NCBI RefSeq assembly: GCF_016863395.1
Contig: NZ_BOOU01000002.1
Coordinates: 18,391-82,390, forward strand
DNA length: 64,000 nt
Direction of reading: 5' to 3'
DNA from: Sphaerisporangium rufum
GTDB lineage: Bacteria; Actinomycetota; Actinomycetes; Streptosporangiales; Streptosporangiaceae
The position numbers and the translations under genes are program-made. Shown one piece after another: positions 8,895 through 19,199 of the stretch. Each line of letters starts with the position of its first letter. Position 1 is the stretch's first letter. The notes below the pieces were generated by a model. It saw only the letters and a list, made by a program, of their open reading frames with translations, was not told where the DNA came from and did not search any database.

Positions 8895-10168
8895 TCCTCT
8901 CCTCCGATGTCCGGTTCCGCCAGCCGGGAGAAGCCGGTGGTCTCATCGCCCCGGCAGAAGGCGGCGAAGGCCGCCGTCACCGCCCGGCCGAACGTCTCGA
9001 CGGCAGGGCCGGTCCCGGCGAGCGGCGCCACCCGGGCGTCGGCGAACGTACCGAGATGGAATGGCACGTCCGCCAGATGGCAGGCGCCGAGCCGGGCACC
9101 ATGCCGGGTGAACGGCGAGGGACGGGCGTAGCGCACCCGGGTCACCGGGCCATGGTGCGCGCGCGCGACCTCGTCCGCCGGGTCCACGAACACCTCGCGG
9201 GTGCGCGCCGCCACCTCCGCCGGCGGGACCGTGCCGGCCGCCGCGTACAACCGCATCTCCTCGGTGGTGGTCGACACCAGCAGCGGTATCCGGCCGGCCG
9301 CACCGGCACGGACGGCCTCGACCGGGTGGCGGGGCAGCAGGCTCCCGTCGACCACCGGCGCCACCGGCAACACTCCCGCGACGAGCCGGCGGCCGGACAT
9401 GGCGACGTCCTGGGCGGCCAGCAGAGCCCGGAGCGGCACCGACCCGAGGCCGGCGCCGCGACCGAGCGCGCGCCGCACCGCGGCCGCCTGATCGGCGGCC
9501 TCGGCCGGCGTGGCGAATCCGTACGGTACGGCGCTGAGCAGCGCGGCCCGGGCGAACAACCCGCGCGCCTCCGGGCAGGTCATCAGGGCCAGCACGCTGG
9601 TGCCGCCCGCCGAGTGCCCGGCCAGGGTGACCCGATCGGGGTTCCCGCCGAACGCGGCCGCGTTCGCCCGCACCCAGCGCAACGCGGCGATCTGGTCGCG
9701 CAGGCCGAGGTTCGCGGGGGTGGCGTCGTGGTGGCCGAAGCCGAGAAAGCCCAGCCGGTAGTTCACCGTGACGACGACCAGCCCGTGGGCACGCGCCAGT
9801 GCCGCGCCGTCGTACATCGCCTGCGCGCCTGATCCGGACACGAAGGCCCCACCGTGCAGGAAGACCAGCACCGGCCGCCGTTCGCCGTCACACCCGGGAG
9901 TCCAGACGGTGAGGGTGAGGCAGTCCTCCCGGCTGCGCGCCGCGTCGAGCGCCAGCCCTGGAACCCAGGCCATCCGGCCGGGCCGCTGGGCGGCCGGCGG
10001 CCCATGGTCCCGGGCGTCCTGCTCGCCGGACCAATGCTCCACCGGCTCCGGCGGGGTGAAGCGCCGGGCCGGCGCGGCGTAGCGGACCCCGCGAAAGGTC
10101 ACGGCTCCGCTCTCGTCGTGGCCGCGCAGCAGACCTCCGGTGACCCTGGCCCGCGCGGCGGTGCTCAT
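8873..10168 (-). CDS. Type-B carboxylesterase within the catabolic operon
   Basis: A 431-residue alpha/beta hydrolase of the carboxylesterase type-B family (PF00135-like). Seen: FRGVRYAAP at the N-terminus, [11 protein letters not shown], the oxyanion-hole segment [15 protein letters not shown] (about 100-114), the nucleophile elbow TLAGHSAGG with Ser at about 186, and a late His in the HLADVPF region. It is somewhat short for the family, with a C-terminal lid region reduced. ATG at 10168 overlaps the ACMSD stop by four bases (ATGA). It has no assigned step in the 3-hydroxyanthranilate pathway; it may release the aromatic substrate from an ester or amide, or act on a lactone. A kynurenine-formamidase role is possible but the sequence is not of that family. 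Confidence 0.85.
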   Translation of the reverse strand: MSTAARARVTGGLLRGHDESGAVTFRGVRYAAPARRFTPPEPVEHWSGEQDARDHGPPAAQRPGRMAWVPGLALDAARSREDCLTLTVWTPGCDGERRPVLVFLHGGAFVSGSGAQAMYDGAALARAHGLVVVTVNYRLGFLGFGHHDATPANLGLRDQIAALRWVRANAAAFGGNPDRVTLAGHSAGGTSVLALMTCPEARGLFARAALLSAVPYGFATPAEAADQAAAVRRALGRGAGLGSVPLRALLAAQDVAMSGRRLVAGVLPVAPVVDGSLLPRHPVEAVRAGAAGRIPLLVSTTTEEMRLYAAAGTVPPAEVAARTREVFVDPADEVARAHHGPVTRVRYARPSPFTRHGARLGACHLADVPFHLGTFADARVAPLAGTGPAVETFGRAVTAAFAAFCRGDETTGFSRLAEPDIGGEEWHSRAR

Positions 10169-11166
10169 GGCCGGTCCAGCCCGAAGAACTCCCGGGCGTT
10201 GCCGCCGAGGATGCGGCTTCGCGCCGCGTCGGTGAGCTCGGCGCATTCCCGCACGGTGGCGCCCGGGCTGAGCTCCCCGAGCGGGAAAGGGTAGTCCGTA
10301 CCGAGCATGACACGCTCCACGCCCATGACGTCGACCAGCAGCCGGAGCGCGCGCGGGTCGAAGACCGCCGAGTCGACGTAGAAGCGGGAGACGTACTCCG
10401 ACGGCGGCACCGGCGAATCGGCGCGGACGATGTCGCGGTTGCGCCAGGCGTTGTCGGCCCGGCCGAGGAGGTAGGGGAACGACCCGCCACCGTGACAGAA
10501 ACAGAGCCGCAGTGACCGCGGGAGCCGCTCGAACGCCCCGGAGAGGATCAATCCGAGAATGCTCCGGTGGGTTTCGGCGGGCATGCCGACCAGCCACGAG
10601 AGCATGTGGTGGCCCATGCGCCCGGCCGCGAGCATGTCCCATGGATGGACGAGTACCGGCATGTCCTCTTCGGCGCAGTGGGCCAGGAACTCCACCAGCG
10701 CGTGATCGTCGAGATCGCGGTCGCCCACATGGTTGCCGATGTGCACACCGCGGTGCCCCGCGGCCGCCGCCTTGGTGACCGTCTCGGCGGCCAGCCCGAC
10801 GTCCTGCAACGGGACCTGGCACAAGGGCAGCAACCGATCGGGGGCCTGGGCGCAGTGCTCCAGGATCCGGTCGTTCACCAGATCGCACCAGTCCACGGCG
10901 CGGCCGGCGTCGGCGGCGTACCCGAACATCAGCGGGGTCGAGGAGACCACCTGCAGGTCGACGCCCAGCGCGTCCATGTCCGCGAGCCGGCGTTCGGGGT
11001 CCCACAGCGCCTGGCCCACCGGACGGTAGGGGTCGTCACCGCTCATCATCATTCCGGTGCCGTCTTGGTGCACGCGCAGCCACGGCTCGCCCGCGCCGGC
11101 CAGGATCCGGCTCTCGGCGCGGGAGATGGCCGGGAAGACATGGGCGTGCACATCGATGACCGTCAC
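10165..11166 (-). CDS. nbaD: 2-amino-3-carboxymuconate-6-semialdehyde decarboxylase (ACMSD-type amidohydrolase)
   Basis: Zinc-dependent amidohydrolase-fold decarboxylase that removes CO2 from the ring-cleavage product of 3-hydroxyanthranilate, giving 2-aminomuconate semialdehyde. 333 residues, as in known ACMSDs. Seen: IDVHAHVFP with the two metal His (residues 7 and 9), the VPLQDVGLA segment, GVHIGNHVGDRDLDD, VLVHPWDM with a metal His, CFCHGGGSFPYLLGR with another His, and the metal Asp in MLGTDYPFPLG near residue 293. The context, next to the dioxygenase and with the deaminase and dehydrogenase in one operon, makes ACMSD far more likely than a generic amidohydrolase. Confidence 0.9.
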   Translation of the reverse strand: MTVIDVHAHVFPAISRAESRILAGAGEPWLRVHQDGTGMMMSGDDPYRPVGQALWDPERRLADMDALGVDLQVVSSTPLMFGYAADAGRAVDWCDLVNDRILEHCAQAPDRLLPLCQVPLQDVGLAAETVTKAAAAGHRGVHIGNHVGDRDLDDHALVEFLAHCAEEDMPVLVHPWDMLAAGRMGHHMLSWLVGMPAETHRSILGLILSGAFERLPRSLRLCFCHGGGSFPYLLGRADNAWRNRDIVRADSPVPPSEYVSRFYVDSAVFDPRALRLLVDVMGVERVMLGTDYPFPLGELSPGATVRECAELTDAARSRILGGNAREFFGLDRP

Positions 11167-11223
11167 GGGATCTCCGTTCGTCCAGCCGGCCGTGAACGCG
11201 GCCGGAGTGGCGCTCTGCGCGGG

Positions 11224-12223
<1,000 letters not shown>

Positions 12224-12227
<4 letters not shown>

Positions 12228-13006
12228 CGGACGGTCACCTCGACCTGCCCGAGCCCGCTGCCGACCACCCGGACGTGGGCCTTCGGCGGCAACGGCACCG
12301 CGGCGGTCGCCGCGCCGGCGAGCACGATCCAGCCGGGCTCCAGCTCGATTCCGGCCGCGCCGGCCAGCCGGGCGGCGGCCGCCAGCGACCGCAGCGGATC
12401 TCCGAGGATCGCGGCCGAGGAACCGGTCGCCACCGCCCGTCCGTCGATCTCCAGGATCAGCCCGGTGTTGGCGATGCCGGCCGGTGGGTGCCACGGCCCG
12501 ACCCCGAAGGCCGCCGCCGAGGCGTTGTCGGCGATCACGTCGGGCAGGGTGAACCGGAAGTCCTGGTACCGGGAGTCGAGCACCTCGTAGGCGACCGCGA
12601 CTCCGGCCACCGCGGCGGCCACCTGGGTCGGCGGAGTGTCCGCGGAGATCGGGCGGCCGAGCAGGAAGGCCACTTCCGGCTCGATCCGCGGATGGACGAG
12701 ACCCCCACCGTCGAGCGTGCCGCCGTCCTCGATGAGCATCCCATCGCTCAGCAGCCCCCAGATGAGGTCGTCCACCCCCATCTGCGCCATCTTCGCCTTG
12801 CTGGTGAAACCCAGCTTCACGCCGAGCGGTCGCTCGCCCCGAGCACGACGCCGCTCGAACGCCGCCCGCTGCACCTGGTAGGCGGTGGGGACGTCGAGCG
12901 GCGTCGTGTCGGCCGGCCGGGAGACCATCCGGCCGGAGCGGGCGGCGTCATCCAGGATCTCCGCGAGCGCCGCCACGTCGATCGGGCCGGTCGATGTGTC
13001 GTTCAT
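12224..13006 (-). CDS. 4-oxalocrotonate decarboxylase
   Basis: A 260-residue member of the fumarylacetoacetase-fold hydratase/decarboxylase family (DmpH/NbaG type), which converts 4-oxalocrotonate to 2-oxopent-4-enoate with a divalent metal. Seen: [19 protein letters not shown], the [20 protein letters not shown] segment, the metal-ligand glutamates in [14 protein letters not shown], and [22 protein letters not shown]. It is similar in layout to the next upstream gene, its usual complex partner. I call this one the decarboxylase because of the GFTSKAKM and RIEPEVAF variants; the two assignments could be swapped. Overlaps both neighbours by ATGA. Confidence 0.85.
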
Positions 13007-13839
13007 GTGTTCTCCTCGGCGGCGAAGGCCACCCGGACGTCGCCGAGTCCGGCGATCCGGGCCTCCAGGACGTCACCCGGGGCGACGGTCACCACCGGGC
13101 CCAGGGCGCCGGTGAGCACGGTGTCTCCCTCCCGGAGCGGCCGGCCGAGCCGGACGAGCGTGTCGGCCAGCCACAGCGCCGCGTTCAGCGGATGCCCCAG
13201 GCACGCCGCGCCGATTCCGGTGGACACCTGGTCGCCCCGCCGCTCCAGGACCATCCCGGCGGTCCGCAGGTCCACGTCCCGCAGCCGCACCGGCCGGGTG
13301 CCGAGCACGTAGCGTCCGGCACTGGCGTTGTCGGCGACCGTGTCGGTGATGGTGATGTCCCAGTCCCGGATCCGGCTGTCCACCACCTCGATGGCGGGCA
13401 GCGCGAACGCGGTGGCGCGGACCAGGTCGGCGATCGTGTGGCGCTCGCGGGTGAGGTCCCGGTCCAGGACCAGCGCGACCTCGGCCTCGGCCCTGGGCTG
13501 GAGCAGCGCCCCGGCGGGGATCTCGGCTCCGTCCGGTACCGCCATGTCGGCCAGCAGCAGGCCGAAGTCGGGGGTGTCCACGCCGAGTTGTCGCTGGACG
13601 GCGGGTGATGTCAATCCGATCTTGTGACCGACCGGTCGCCGGCCCTGGGCCAGCCACTCCCGGGTGAGGCGTTCCTGTACCTGGTAGGCGGCGGCGAGGC
13701 GGTCGTCCCCGGTGCCGATGAGGTCACGCACGGGAGCACAGGGAGCGCCGGTGGCGTAAGCGGCCCGGAGCCGCCCGGCCGCCGTGTCGAGCGCCGTGTC
13801 GAGCGCCCCGTCGAGCGCGGTTTTGGATGTCCCGGTCAC
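13003..13839 (-). CDS. 2-oxopent-4-enoate hydratase (2-keto-4-pentenoate hydratase)
   Basis: Adds water to 2-oxopent-4-enoate to give 4-hydroxy-2-oxovalerate, the substrate of the aldolase at the operon's end. 278 residues; fumarylacetoacetase fold. Seen: [41 protein letters not shown], the metal-binding glutamates in [15 protein letters not shown], and [15 protein letters not shown]. The first 30 residues are a low-complexity Ala/Asp/Thr repeat ([15 protein letters not shown]) not seen in most homologues. Its stop overlaps the decarboxylase start (ATGA) and it starts nine bases after the dehydrogenase stop. Confidence 0.87.
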   Translation of the reverse strand: MTGTSKTALDGALDTALDTAAGRLRAAYATGAPCAPVRDLIGTGDDRLAAAYQVQERLTREWLAQGRRPVGHKIGLTSPAVQRQLGVDTPDFGLLLADMAVPDGAEIPAGALLQPRAEAEVALVLDRDLTRERHTIADLVRATAFALPAIEVVDSRIRDWDITITDTVADNASAGRYVLGTRPVRLRDVDLRTAGMVLERRGDQVSTGIGAACLGHPLNAALWLADTLVRLGRPLREGDTVLTGALGPVVTVAPGDVLEARIAGLGDVRVAFAAEENT

Positions 13840-13848
13840 TGCCCCACC

Positions 13849-15321
13849 TCAGATCTGGACGCAGACGTTGACGGGCTCGGAGAAGAAATCGAGGGAATGC
13901 TCGCCGCCTTCTCTGCCGATCCCCGAGGCCTTCATGCCACCGAAGGGGGTTCGCAGGTCGCGCACGTTCCAGCAGTTGACCCAGACGGTCCCGGCCTCGA
14001 TCCGGGACGCCACCCGATGCGCCCGGGAGAGGTCCCGCGTCCACACCGCCGCCGCCAGTCCGTACGGGCTGTCGTTGGCCAGCAGCACCGCCTCGTCCTC
14101 GGTGTCGAACGGGGCGACGTGGCAGACCGGCCCGAAGATCTCTTCGCGGACCGGCCTGGCGTTCTCCGGCAGACCGGTCAGTACCGTCGGCTCGACGTAG
14201 AATCCCTGGTCACGGGCGTCACCGAAGACGGGTACGCCGCCCCCGGCGACCACCGTGGCGCCCCCGGCAGCGGCCATCCGGTAATAGGACAGGACCTTGT
14301 CCCGGTGGTCCGCCGAGATCATCGGCCCGTAGCCGGTGAGCGCGCGGGCCCGCTCGCCGAGCGCCGCGACGAACTCCGCGAAGATGGGCCGCTCGACGTA
14401 CACCCGCTCGGTGCACAGGCAGATCTGGCCCGAGTGGGCGAACGCCGACCGCAGGGTCCCGGCCACCGCCTCGGCGGGATCGGCGTCGGCGAAGACGAGC
14501 GCCGGGTTCTTGCCGCCGAGTTCGAACGAGACGGGCGTCACGTTGGCCGCGGCGGCCCGCATGATGGCACTCCCGGTGGCCGACGCCCCGGTGAAGGCGA
14601 TCGCGTCCACCCCCGGATGGGCGGTCAGGAACTCTCCGGCCCCGCCGGGTCCGTGGCCGTGCACCAGGTTGAACACCCCCGGCGGCGGCCCCACCTCGTG
14701 GATCACCTCGGCGAGCAGTGCCGCGCTGCTCGGAGTCTCCTCCGACGGCTTGGCGACGACCGTGTTGCCGGCGGCCAGGGCCGGCGCGACCTTCCAGGTC
14801 ATCAGCAGCAGGGGCAGGTTCCACGGCGAGATCACCGCGACCACCCCGAGCGGGCGCCGCAGCGAGTAGTTCAGGACCCGGCCGGATCCGGCGCTCCAGC
14901 CGGGGATGGCGGTGTGGTAGGCCCGCTCGGCGCTTCCGTAGAGCAGGTCGGCGTAGGCGCGGAAATTGCCGATGGCGCGAGGCACGTCGACCGTCTCGGC
15001 GAACGCCCGTGGCCGTCCGGTGTCCCGCACCTCCGCGTCGACGAACTCGTCGAACCTGTCCTGGATACGGCCGGCGATCCGGCGCAGCAGCGCGGCGCGG
15101 TCCTCAGGGCAGGTATCGCCCCAGGGGCCGCGCAGCGCGGCACCGGCCGCGCTCACCGCCTCGTCGACGGTGTCCGCCGAGCACTCGGGGACGTGCCCGA
15201 CGACCGTCCCGTCGGTGGGGTCCACCAGCGGAAAGGTGTCGCTCTCCCAGCGGGACGCCCCGGCCACGTAGGCCGGCACCCTGGCCGGCACCCTGGCCGG
15301 CTCGGACGCTCGCCTCTCCAT
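13849..15321 (-). CDS. Aldehyde dehydrogenase, probable 2-aminomuconate 6-semialdehyde dehydrogenase
   Basis: First gene of the operon: NAD(P)+-dependent oxidation of 2-aminomuconate semialdehyde to 2-aminomuconate. 490 residues with a full ALDH set: ISPWNLPLLL (Asn168), KPSEETP, FTGASATGSAIM, the general base Glu267 in FELGGKNPALVF, the nucleophile Cys301 in SGQICLCTERV, and EEIFGPVCHVAPF. I start at ATG 15321 because GGAGGG lies seven bases upstream; an in-frame ATG at 15327 is only one base from that site. The specific substrate is inferred from the operon (betaine or hydroxymuconic semialdehyde dehydrogenases look alike). A duplicated 12-bp unit near the 5' end gives RVPARVPA. Confidence 0.87.
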   Translation of the reverse strand: MERRASEPARVPARVPAYVAGASRWESDTFPLVDPTDGTVVGHVPECSADTVDEAVSAAGAALRGPWGDTCPEDRAALLRRIAGRIQDRFDEFVDAEVRDTGRPRAFAETVDVPRAIGNFRAYADLLYGSAERAYHTAIPGWSAGSGRVLNYSLRRPLGVVAVISPWNLPLLLMTWKVAPALAAGNTVVAKPSEETPSSAALLAEVIHEVGPPPGVFNLVHGHGPGGAGEFLTAHPGVDAIAFTGASATGSAIMRAAAANVTPVSFELGGKNPALVFADADPAEAVAGTLRSAFAHSGQICLCTERVYVERPIFAEFVAALGERARALTGYGPMISADHRDKVLSYYRMAAAGGATVVAGGGVPVFGDARDQGFYVEPTVLTGLPENARPVREEIFGPVCHVAPFDTEDEAVLLANDSPYGLAAAVWTRDLSRAHRVASRIEAGTVWVNCWNVRDLRTPFGGMKASGIGREGGEHSLDFFSEPVNVCVQI

Positions 15322-15372
15322 CACCATTCCCTCCGCCGTACTCCGGCGACGGCCGGACATCTGCAATGGTGT

Positions 15373-15407
15373 GCGAGACTCATATAACAGTCCAATACTG
15401 TTCTCGC
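15373..15407. promoter_or_regulatory. Probable LysR operator in the divergent promoter
   Basis: In the 121-base gap between the catabolic operon and its divergent LysR gene lies AACAGT-N5-ACTGTT (15386-15402), a perfect inverted repeat in an AT-richer stretch, flanked by a second, wider inverted repeat GCGAGA (15373-15378) / TCTCGC (15402-15407). Position and symmetry suit a LysR-type regulator acting on both promoters. Not tested. Confidence 0.55.
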
Positions 15408-15442
15408 CCGCAGATATCACCAACTCGTCATAGGGAGAGCTC

Positions 15443-16393
15443 ATGGCCATGCGTGCGGTCGACCTGCTGAACGGGCGGCTGAAGCTCCGGCACCTGGTCC
15501 TGCTGGTCGCCATCTCCGAACAGGGCAGCGTCCTGCACGCCGCCGACCGCCTGCGCCTGGCCCAGCCGGCCGTCACCCGGGCGCTGCGCGAGGTGGAGGA
15601 CCTCCTCGGCGTCCAGCTGTTCGTGCGGCACCCGCGCGGCGTGACGCCGACCCTGTTCGGCCACACGTTCATCGAGCACGCCCGCACCGTCCTGGCCGAA
15701 CTCCGCCGGGCCGAGGAGCGGATCGGCGAGCTGGCCGACGGCACGGCCGGCACCGTGACCGTGGGAACGCTGCTCGCCGGATCCAACGTGTTGCTGCCCC
15801 GGGCGATCGCGGCACTCAAGTCCGAGCGGCCGGGCATCACCGTCATCGTCCAGGAGGCGACGTTCGACGCCCAGGTACCCCGCCTGCTCGACGGGGAGAT
15901 CGACCTGATCCTCGGCCGCCTCAACCCGATCGAGGACGCGCCCGCCCTGCGCCAGGTCAGGCTCTACAGCGAACCGGTCCGGCTGGTCACCCGCACCGGC
16001 CATCCCGCCCATGATCTCGCCGACCCGGTGCTGGCCGACCTGCTCGCCTTTCCCTGGGTCCTGCCCCTGGAGCAGACGGCGCTGCGAACGGAACTCGACC
16101 AGGTCTTCCGCTCCCAGGGGCTCACGTTGCCGGCCGACCGGGTGGAATGCACCTCGATGCTGACGATCCGCGCCCTGCTCCGGGACACCGACATGATCGC
16201 GGCCCTGCCCGACCTGGTCGCCCGGGCCGACCCGGAGCTGGCCCCGTTGCCCGTGCCGCTCCCCTCGGTACGCCGCCCGGTCGGCGTGACCCTCCCGGCC
16301 GGGCGCCCGCTCACCCCGTCGGCGCATCTGATGCTGAAGTGGCTGCACCGCCAGGCCGCCGAGTTGCTGACCGCCCTCGACGCCACCGGCTGA
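15443..16393 (+). CDS. LysR family transcriptional regulator of the catabolic operon
   Basis: A 316-residue LysR-type activator. The N-terminal winged helix is clear (LRHLVLLVAISEQGSVLHAADRL, AQPAVTRALREVEDLLGVQLFVRHPRGV; residues 15-65), followed by a periplasmic-binding-protein-like effector domain (about 90-305; GTVTVGTLL, DLILGRLNP). The N-terminus resembles the PcaQ/GbpR subgroup, regulators of aromatic or sugar catabolism. It is transcribed away from the 3-hydroxyanthranilate operon and is the obvious regulator of it, probably with a pathway intermediate as inducer. ATG at 15443 follows AGGGAGAG. It converges on the rph-like gene. Confidence 0.9.
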   Translation: MAMRAVDLLNGRLKLRHLVLLVAISEQGSVLHAADRLRLAQPAVTRALREVEDLLGVQLFVRHPRGVTPTLFGHTFIEHARTVLAELRRAEERIGELADGTAGTVTVGTLLAGSNVLLPRAIAALKSERPGITVIVQEATFDAQVPRLLDGEIDLILGRLNPIEDAPALRQVRLYSEPVRLVTRTGHPAHDLADPVLADLLAFPWVLPLEQTALRTELDQVFRSQGLTLPADRVECTSMLTIRALLRDTDMIAALPDLVARADPELAPLPVPLPSVRRPVGVTLPAGRPLTPSAHLMLKWLHRQAAELLTALDATG

Positions 16394-16500
16394 CGACCTC
16401 TCCCCCGGGTCCCCGGGGCCACCGCACACCGGGACGGCGCCAGGCGGCCCCGGCCCCGACCGCCGGGTGCCCGGCAGGGACGATCTCGCGGTGCCGGCGA

Positions 16501-19140
16501 TCAGGCCGGGGACAGCACCTCCACGTACCCCTCGGTGCCGTTGACCCGGATGAGGGCGCCGTCGGGGATGCGGGCGGTCGCGCCCTGGACGCCGGCCACC
16601 GCGGGCAGGCCGTACTCGCGGGCGATCACCGCGCCGTGCGTCATCACCCCGCCGACCTCCATCACCACGCCCTTCACCGAGACGAACAGCGGTGACCAGC
16701 TGGGATCGGTGAAGGGCGTCACCAGGATGTCCCCCTCTTCCACCTCGGCGCCCGCCATGCCCGCCAGCACCCGGGCCCGTCCCTCGACGACGCCGGAGGA
16801 CACCGCCACGCCCGCCAGGGCTCCCTCCGGCCGGGAACCGCCGGCGTACCCTCCGTCCAGCACCTCGCCCTCCGAAGTGATCACTCGGGGCGGGGACAGC
16901 CTGCGGTGCCGCTCGAACGCCTCCCGCCGCTCGGCGATCAGGTCCTGGTCCGGCCGCCCGGTCCGCACCGCCTCGCGGAACTCCGCCAGCGACAGGAAGT
17001 ACACGTCCTCGGGAGCGCCGATCACCCCTCGACGGGCGAGTTCCGCGGCCTCGGCCATCAGGGCCTGCTTGTAGAGGCCGTACCGCTGCAGCAGGGCGTG
17101 CTTGGAGTACTCGCGGTACCCGATGAAGTGCCGCAGCAGGCTCATCCGGCGCGCCGCCTTCCGCCGCCGGCGGCCGGTCAGCCGGCCCAGCAGCCCTTCC
17201 ATCGCGCGCTCGGCGGCGGCGCGCCCCTCCGCCAGCCGGGCCTCGCGCGCTCCCGGCGGCAGGCCGCGGACGTGGCCCATGATGAGCGGCACCAGCAGGG
17301 TCGGGTCCTCGCTCCAGCGGGTCCGGGTGATGTCGATGTCGCCGGAGCAGTGCATGCCGTACCTGGACAGGTAGTCCTCGATGGCTCGCCGGACCTCCGG
17401 GCCGCCCGCCAGGCCGTCGAGACCGGTGAAGAAGGTGTCCCGTCCGGCGCGCGGGAGGTACTCCGCCACCTCCGGATGCCGGCGGACCACGTCCGCGACG
17501 TCCAGCAGGTCCAAGCCCATGGCGGCCACGACGTTGTGGTCGGCGGACCGGGCGATCAGGTCGGCGGCGTTCCGCACGCCCAGCCAGGACTCCATGTGCT
17601 TGTCGACCCAGTTGGCCGACTGGATGCCGAGGAACGCCGCGGCCACGCTCACCGGGTCGAACATGATCCGGGTGAGCTCCCGGTGGTCCTCGACGATGAA
17701 CGCGAACACCTCCTCCCCGGCCCGGCCGGCGATGGCCCGGCGCAGCGCCTCGACCGAGGCCTCGTTCTGCGCGATGAGCCGCGGGACCACCCCGGGGTCG
17801 TCCTGCCGGGCGAGCCGCCGGTACTGGCGGGCCATCGGCCAGAAGCCGCCCTCGCCGAAGTTCAGCACCGACGTCCGGCCGCGGGCCAGCGTGCGGGCGA
17901 AGTCCTTGCGGTCCAGCACGGTGCGCAGCGCGTCGGCCATCAGCACGTCGACCTGGCCGAGGCTCTTGAGGGTCACCGGCCGGGCCCACCAGGAGGACAG
18001 CTCGTGCGACATGTCCTTGTAGAAGCGGCTGCCGGCCACGCTCATCGGCGGGCGGCCCAGCTTCTCGTCCAGCAGGGCGAAGAACGACAGCCCGAGCGGG
18101 GTGAAGGCGTCGGTCATCATCTGCCGGTGCCCGTAGGAGATGTAGACGTGGCCGCGGCCGTCGCCGGACTCGGGGACCGGGTAGAGCGTGGTGATGGGAC
18201 GGCTCTGCAGGATGTGGAAGTCGTCGCCGGCCAGCGCCCATTCGATGTCCTGGGGCGTGCCGAAGTGCGCCTCGATCCGGCGGCCCAGCTCCGCCAGCCG
18301 GCGGATCCGCGCGTCGGTGAGGGTCTGCGCGTGGCCGCCCACCAGTGGCCGTTCCTCGGTGCCGCCGTCCGGCGCGGCGCGCAGGGCCCGCGTCTGGACG
18401 CCGACCTTCCGGTCGATGATCCGGCCGGCCCGCACCCGGTAGGTGTCGGCGTCGACCAGGCCGGACACCAGCGCCTCACCCAGGCCGAATCCCGCGTCGA
18501 TCGAGGTCACCGTGCGGTTACCGGTGACGGGGTCGGCGGTGAACATGATGCCGGCGGCGTCCGGCAGGACCATCCGCTGCACGACCACCGACACCCGGAC
18601 CGCGCGGTGGTCGTAGCCGTTCCTGATCCGGTAGACCACGGCGCGGTCGGTGAAGGCGGACGCCCAGCACCGCCGGACGTCCCGGATGATCCGCGCGGCG
18701 CCGCGGACGTTGAGGTAGGTGTCCTGCTGCCCGGCGAACGAGCTGTCCGGCAGGTCTTCGGCGGTCGCGCTGGAGCGGACCGCCCACGCCGCGCCGGTCC
18801 CGTCGGCGCCCGTGCCGCCGAGCGCGTCCAGCAGTCCGATGATCTCCCGTTCGATCTCCGCCGGCACCGGCCGGGCCTCGATGGCGGCACGCACCCGGGC
18901 GGCGGCGCCGGTGATGGCGTGCCGGTCGTCGGGCCGCAGGCCGATCAGGGCGTCGATCAGCCGGCCGATGCCGGGATCGGCCTCGACCACCGTCCGGTAG
19001 GCCTCGGTGGTGACGCAGAAGCCGTCCGGGACCCGGACGCCGTCGATCCGGGACAGCTCCCCGAGGTTGGCGCCCTTGCCGCCGACCAGCGGGAGCAGCG
19101 TCTTGTCGATCTCGGAGAACGCCAGCACGTAAGCGCTCAT
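16501..19140 (-). CDS. rph: Rifamycin phosphotransferase-like PEP-synthase family enzyme
   Basis: An 879-residue protein with the three-part layout of rifampin phosphotransferases: an N-terminal ATP-grasp (residues 1-330; VGGKGANLGEL with Lys22, AWAVRSSATAEDLP with Arg122, FTADPVTGN, ILQSRPITTLYP), a long central domain (about 345-765; YGHRQMMTDAFTPLGLSFF), and a C-terminal swivelling phosphohistidine domain with GGVMTHGAVIAREYGLPAVAG (His835). Known enzymes use ATP to phosphorylate rifamycins and release AMP and phosphate. A phosphoenolpyruvate synthase would have a different C-terminal barrel. No clear ribosome site precedes ATG 19140. It lies 59 bases downstream of an SDR gene, apparently in one transcript under a TetR regulator. 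Confidence 0.8.
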   Translation of the reverse strand: MSAYVLAFSEIDKTLLPLVGGKGANLGELSRIDGVRVPDGFCVTTEAYRTVVEADPGIGRLIDALIGLRPDDRHAITGAAARVRAAIEARPVPAEIEREIIGLLDALGGTGADGTGAAWAVRSSATAEDLPDSSFAGQQDTYLNVRGAARIIRDVRRCWASAFTDRAVVYRIRNGYDHRAVRVSVVVQRMVLPDAAGIMFTADPVTGNRTVTSIDAGFGLGEALVSGLVDADTYRVRAGRIIDRKVGVQTRALRAAPDGGTEERPLVGGHAQTLTDARIRRLAELGRRIEAHFGTPQDIEWALAGDDFHILQSRPITTLYPVPESGDGRGHVYISYGHRQMMTDAFTPLGLSFFALLDEKLGRPPMSVAGSRFYKDMSHELSSWWARPVTLKSLGQVDVLMADALRTVLDRKDFARTLARGRTSVLNFGEGGFWPMARQYRRLARQDDPGVVPRLIAQNEASVEALRRAIAGRAGEEVFAFIVEDHRELTRIMFDPVSVAAAFLGIQSANWVDKHMESWLGVRNAADLIARSADHNVVAAMGLDLLDVADVVRRHPEVAEYLPRAGRDTFFTGLDGLAGGPEVRRAIEDYLSRYGMHCSGDIDITRTRWSEDPTLLVPLIMGHVRGLPPGAREARLAEGRAAAERAMEGLLGRLTGRRRRKAARRMSLLRHFIGYREYSKHALLQRYGLYKQALMAEAAELARRGVIGAPEDVYFLSLAEFREAVRTGRPDQDLIAERREAFERHRRLSPPRVITSEGEVLDGGYAGGSRPEGALAGVAVSSGVVEGRARVLAGMAGAEVEEGDILVTPFTDPSWSPLFVSVKGVVMEVGGVMTHGAVIAREYGLPAVAGVQGATARIPDGALIRVNGTEGYVEVLSPA

Positions 19141-19199
19141 GGCAGCAGCACCTGATTTCTTGGTATGGCGCGTGAAGGGAGTGGGCAGCGGGGGGATCG

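Noticed and set aside
8873..10168. Kynurenine formamidase as the identity of the operon esterase
   Set aside because: The sequence is of the type-B carboxylesterase family, not the KynB or arylformamidase families, and no other kynurenine gene is present.
16407..16480. Small GC hairpins between the LysR gene and the rph-like gene as terminators
   Set aside because: Short arms (6 bp) that are expected by chance in this composition; not strong enough to list.
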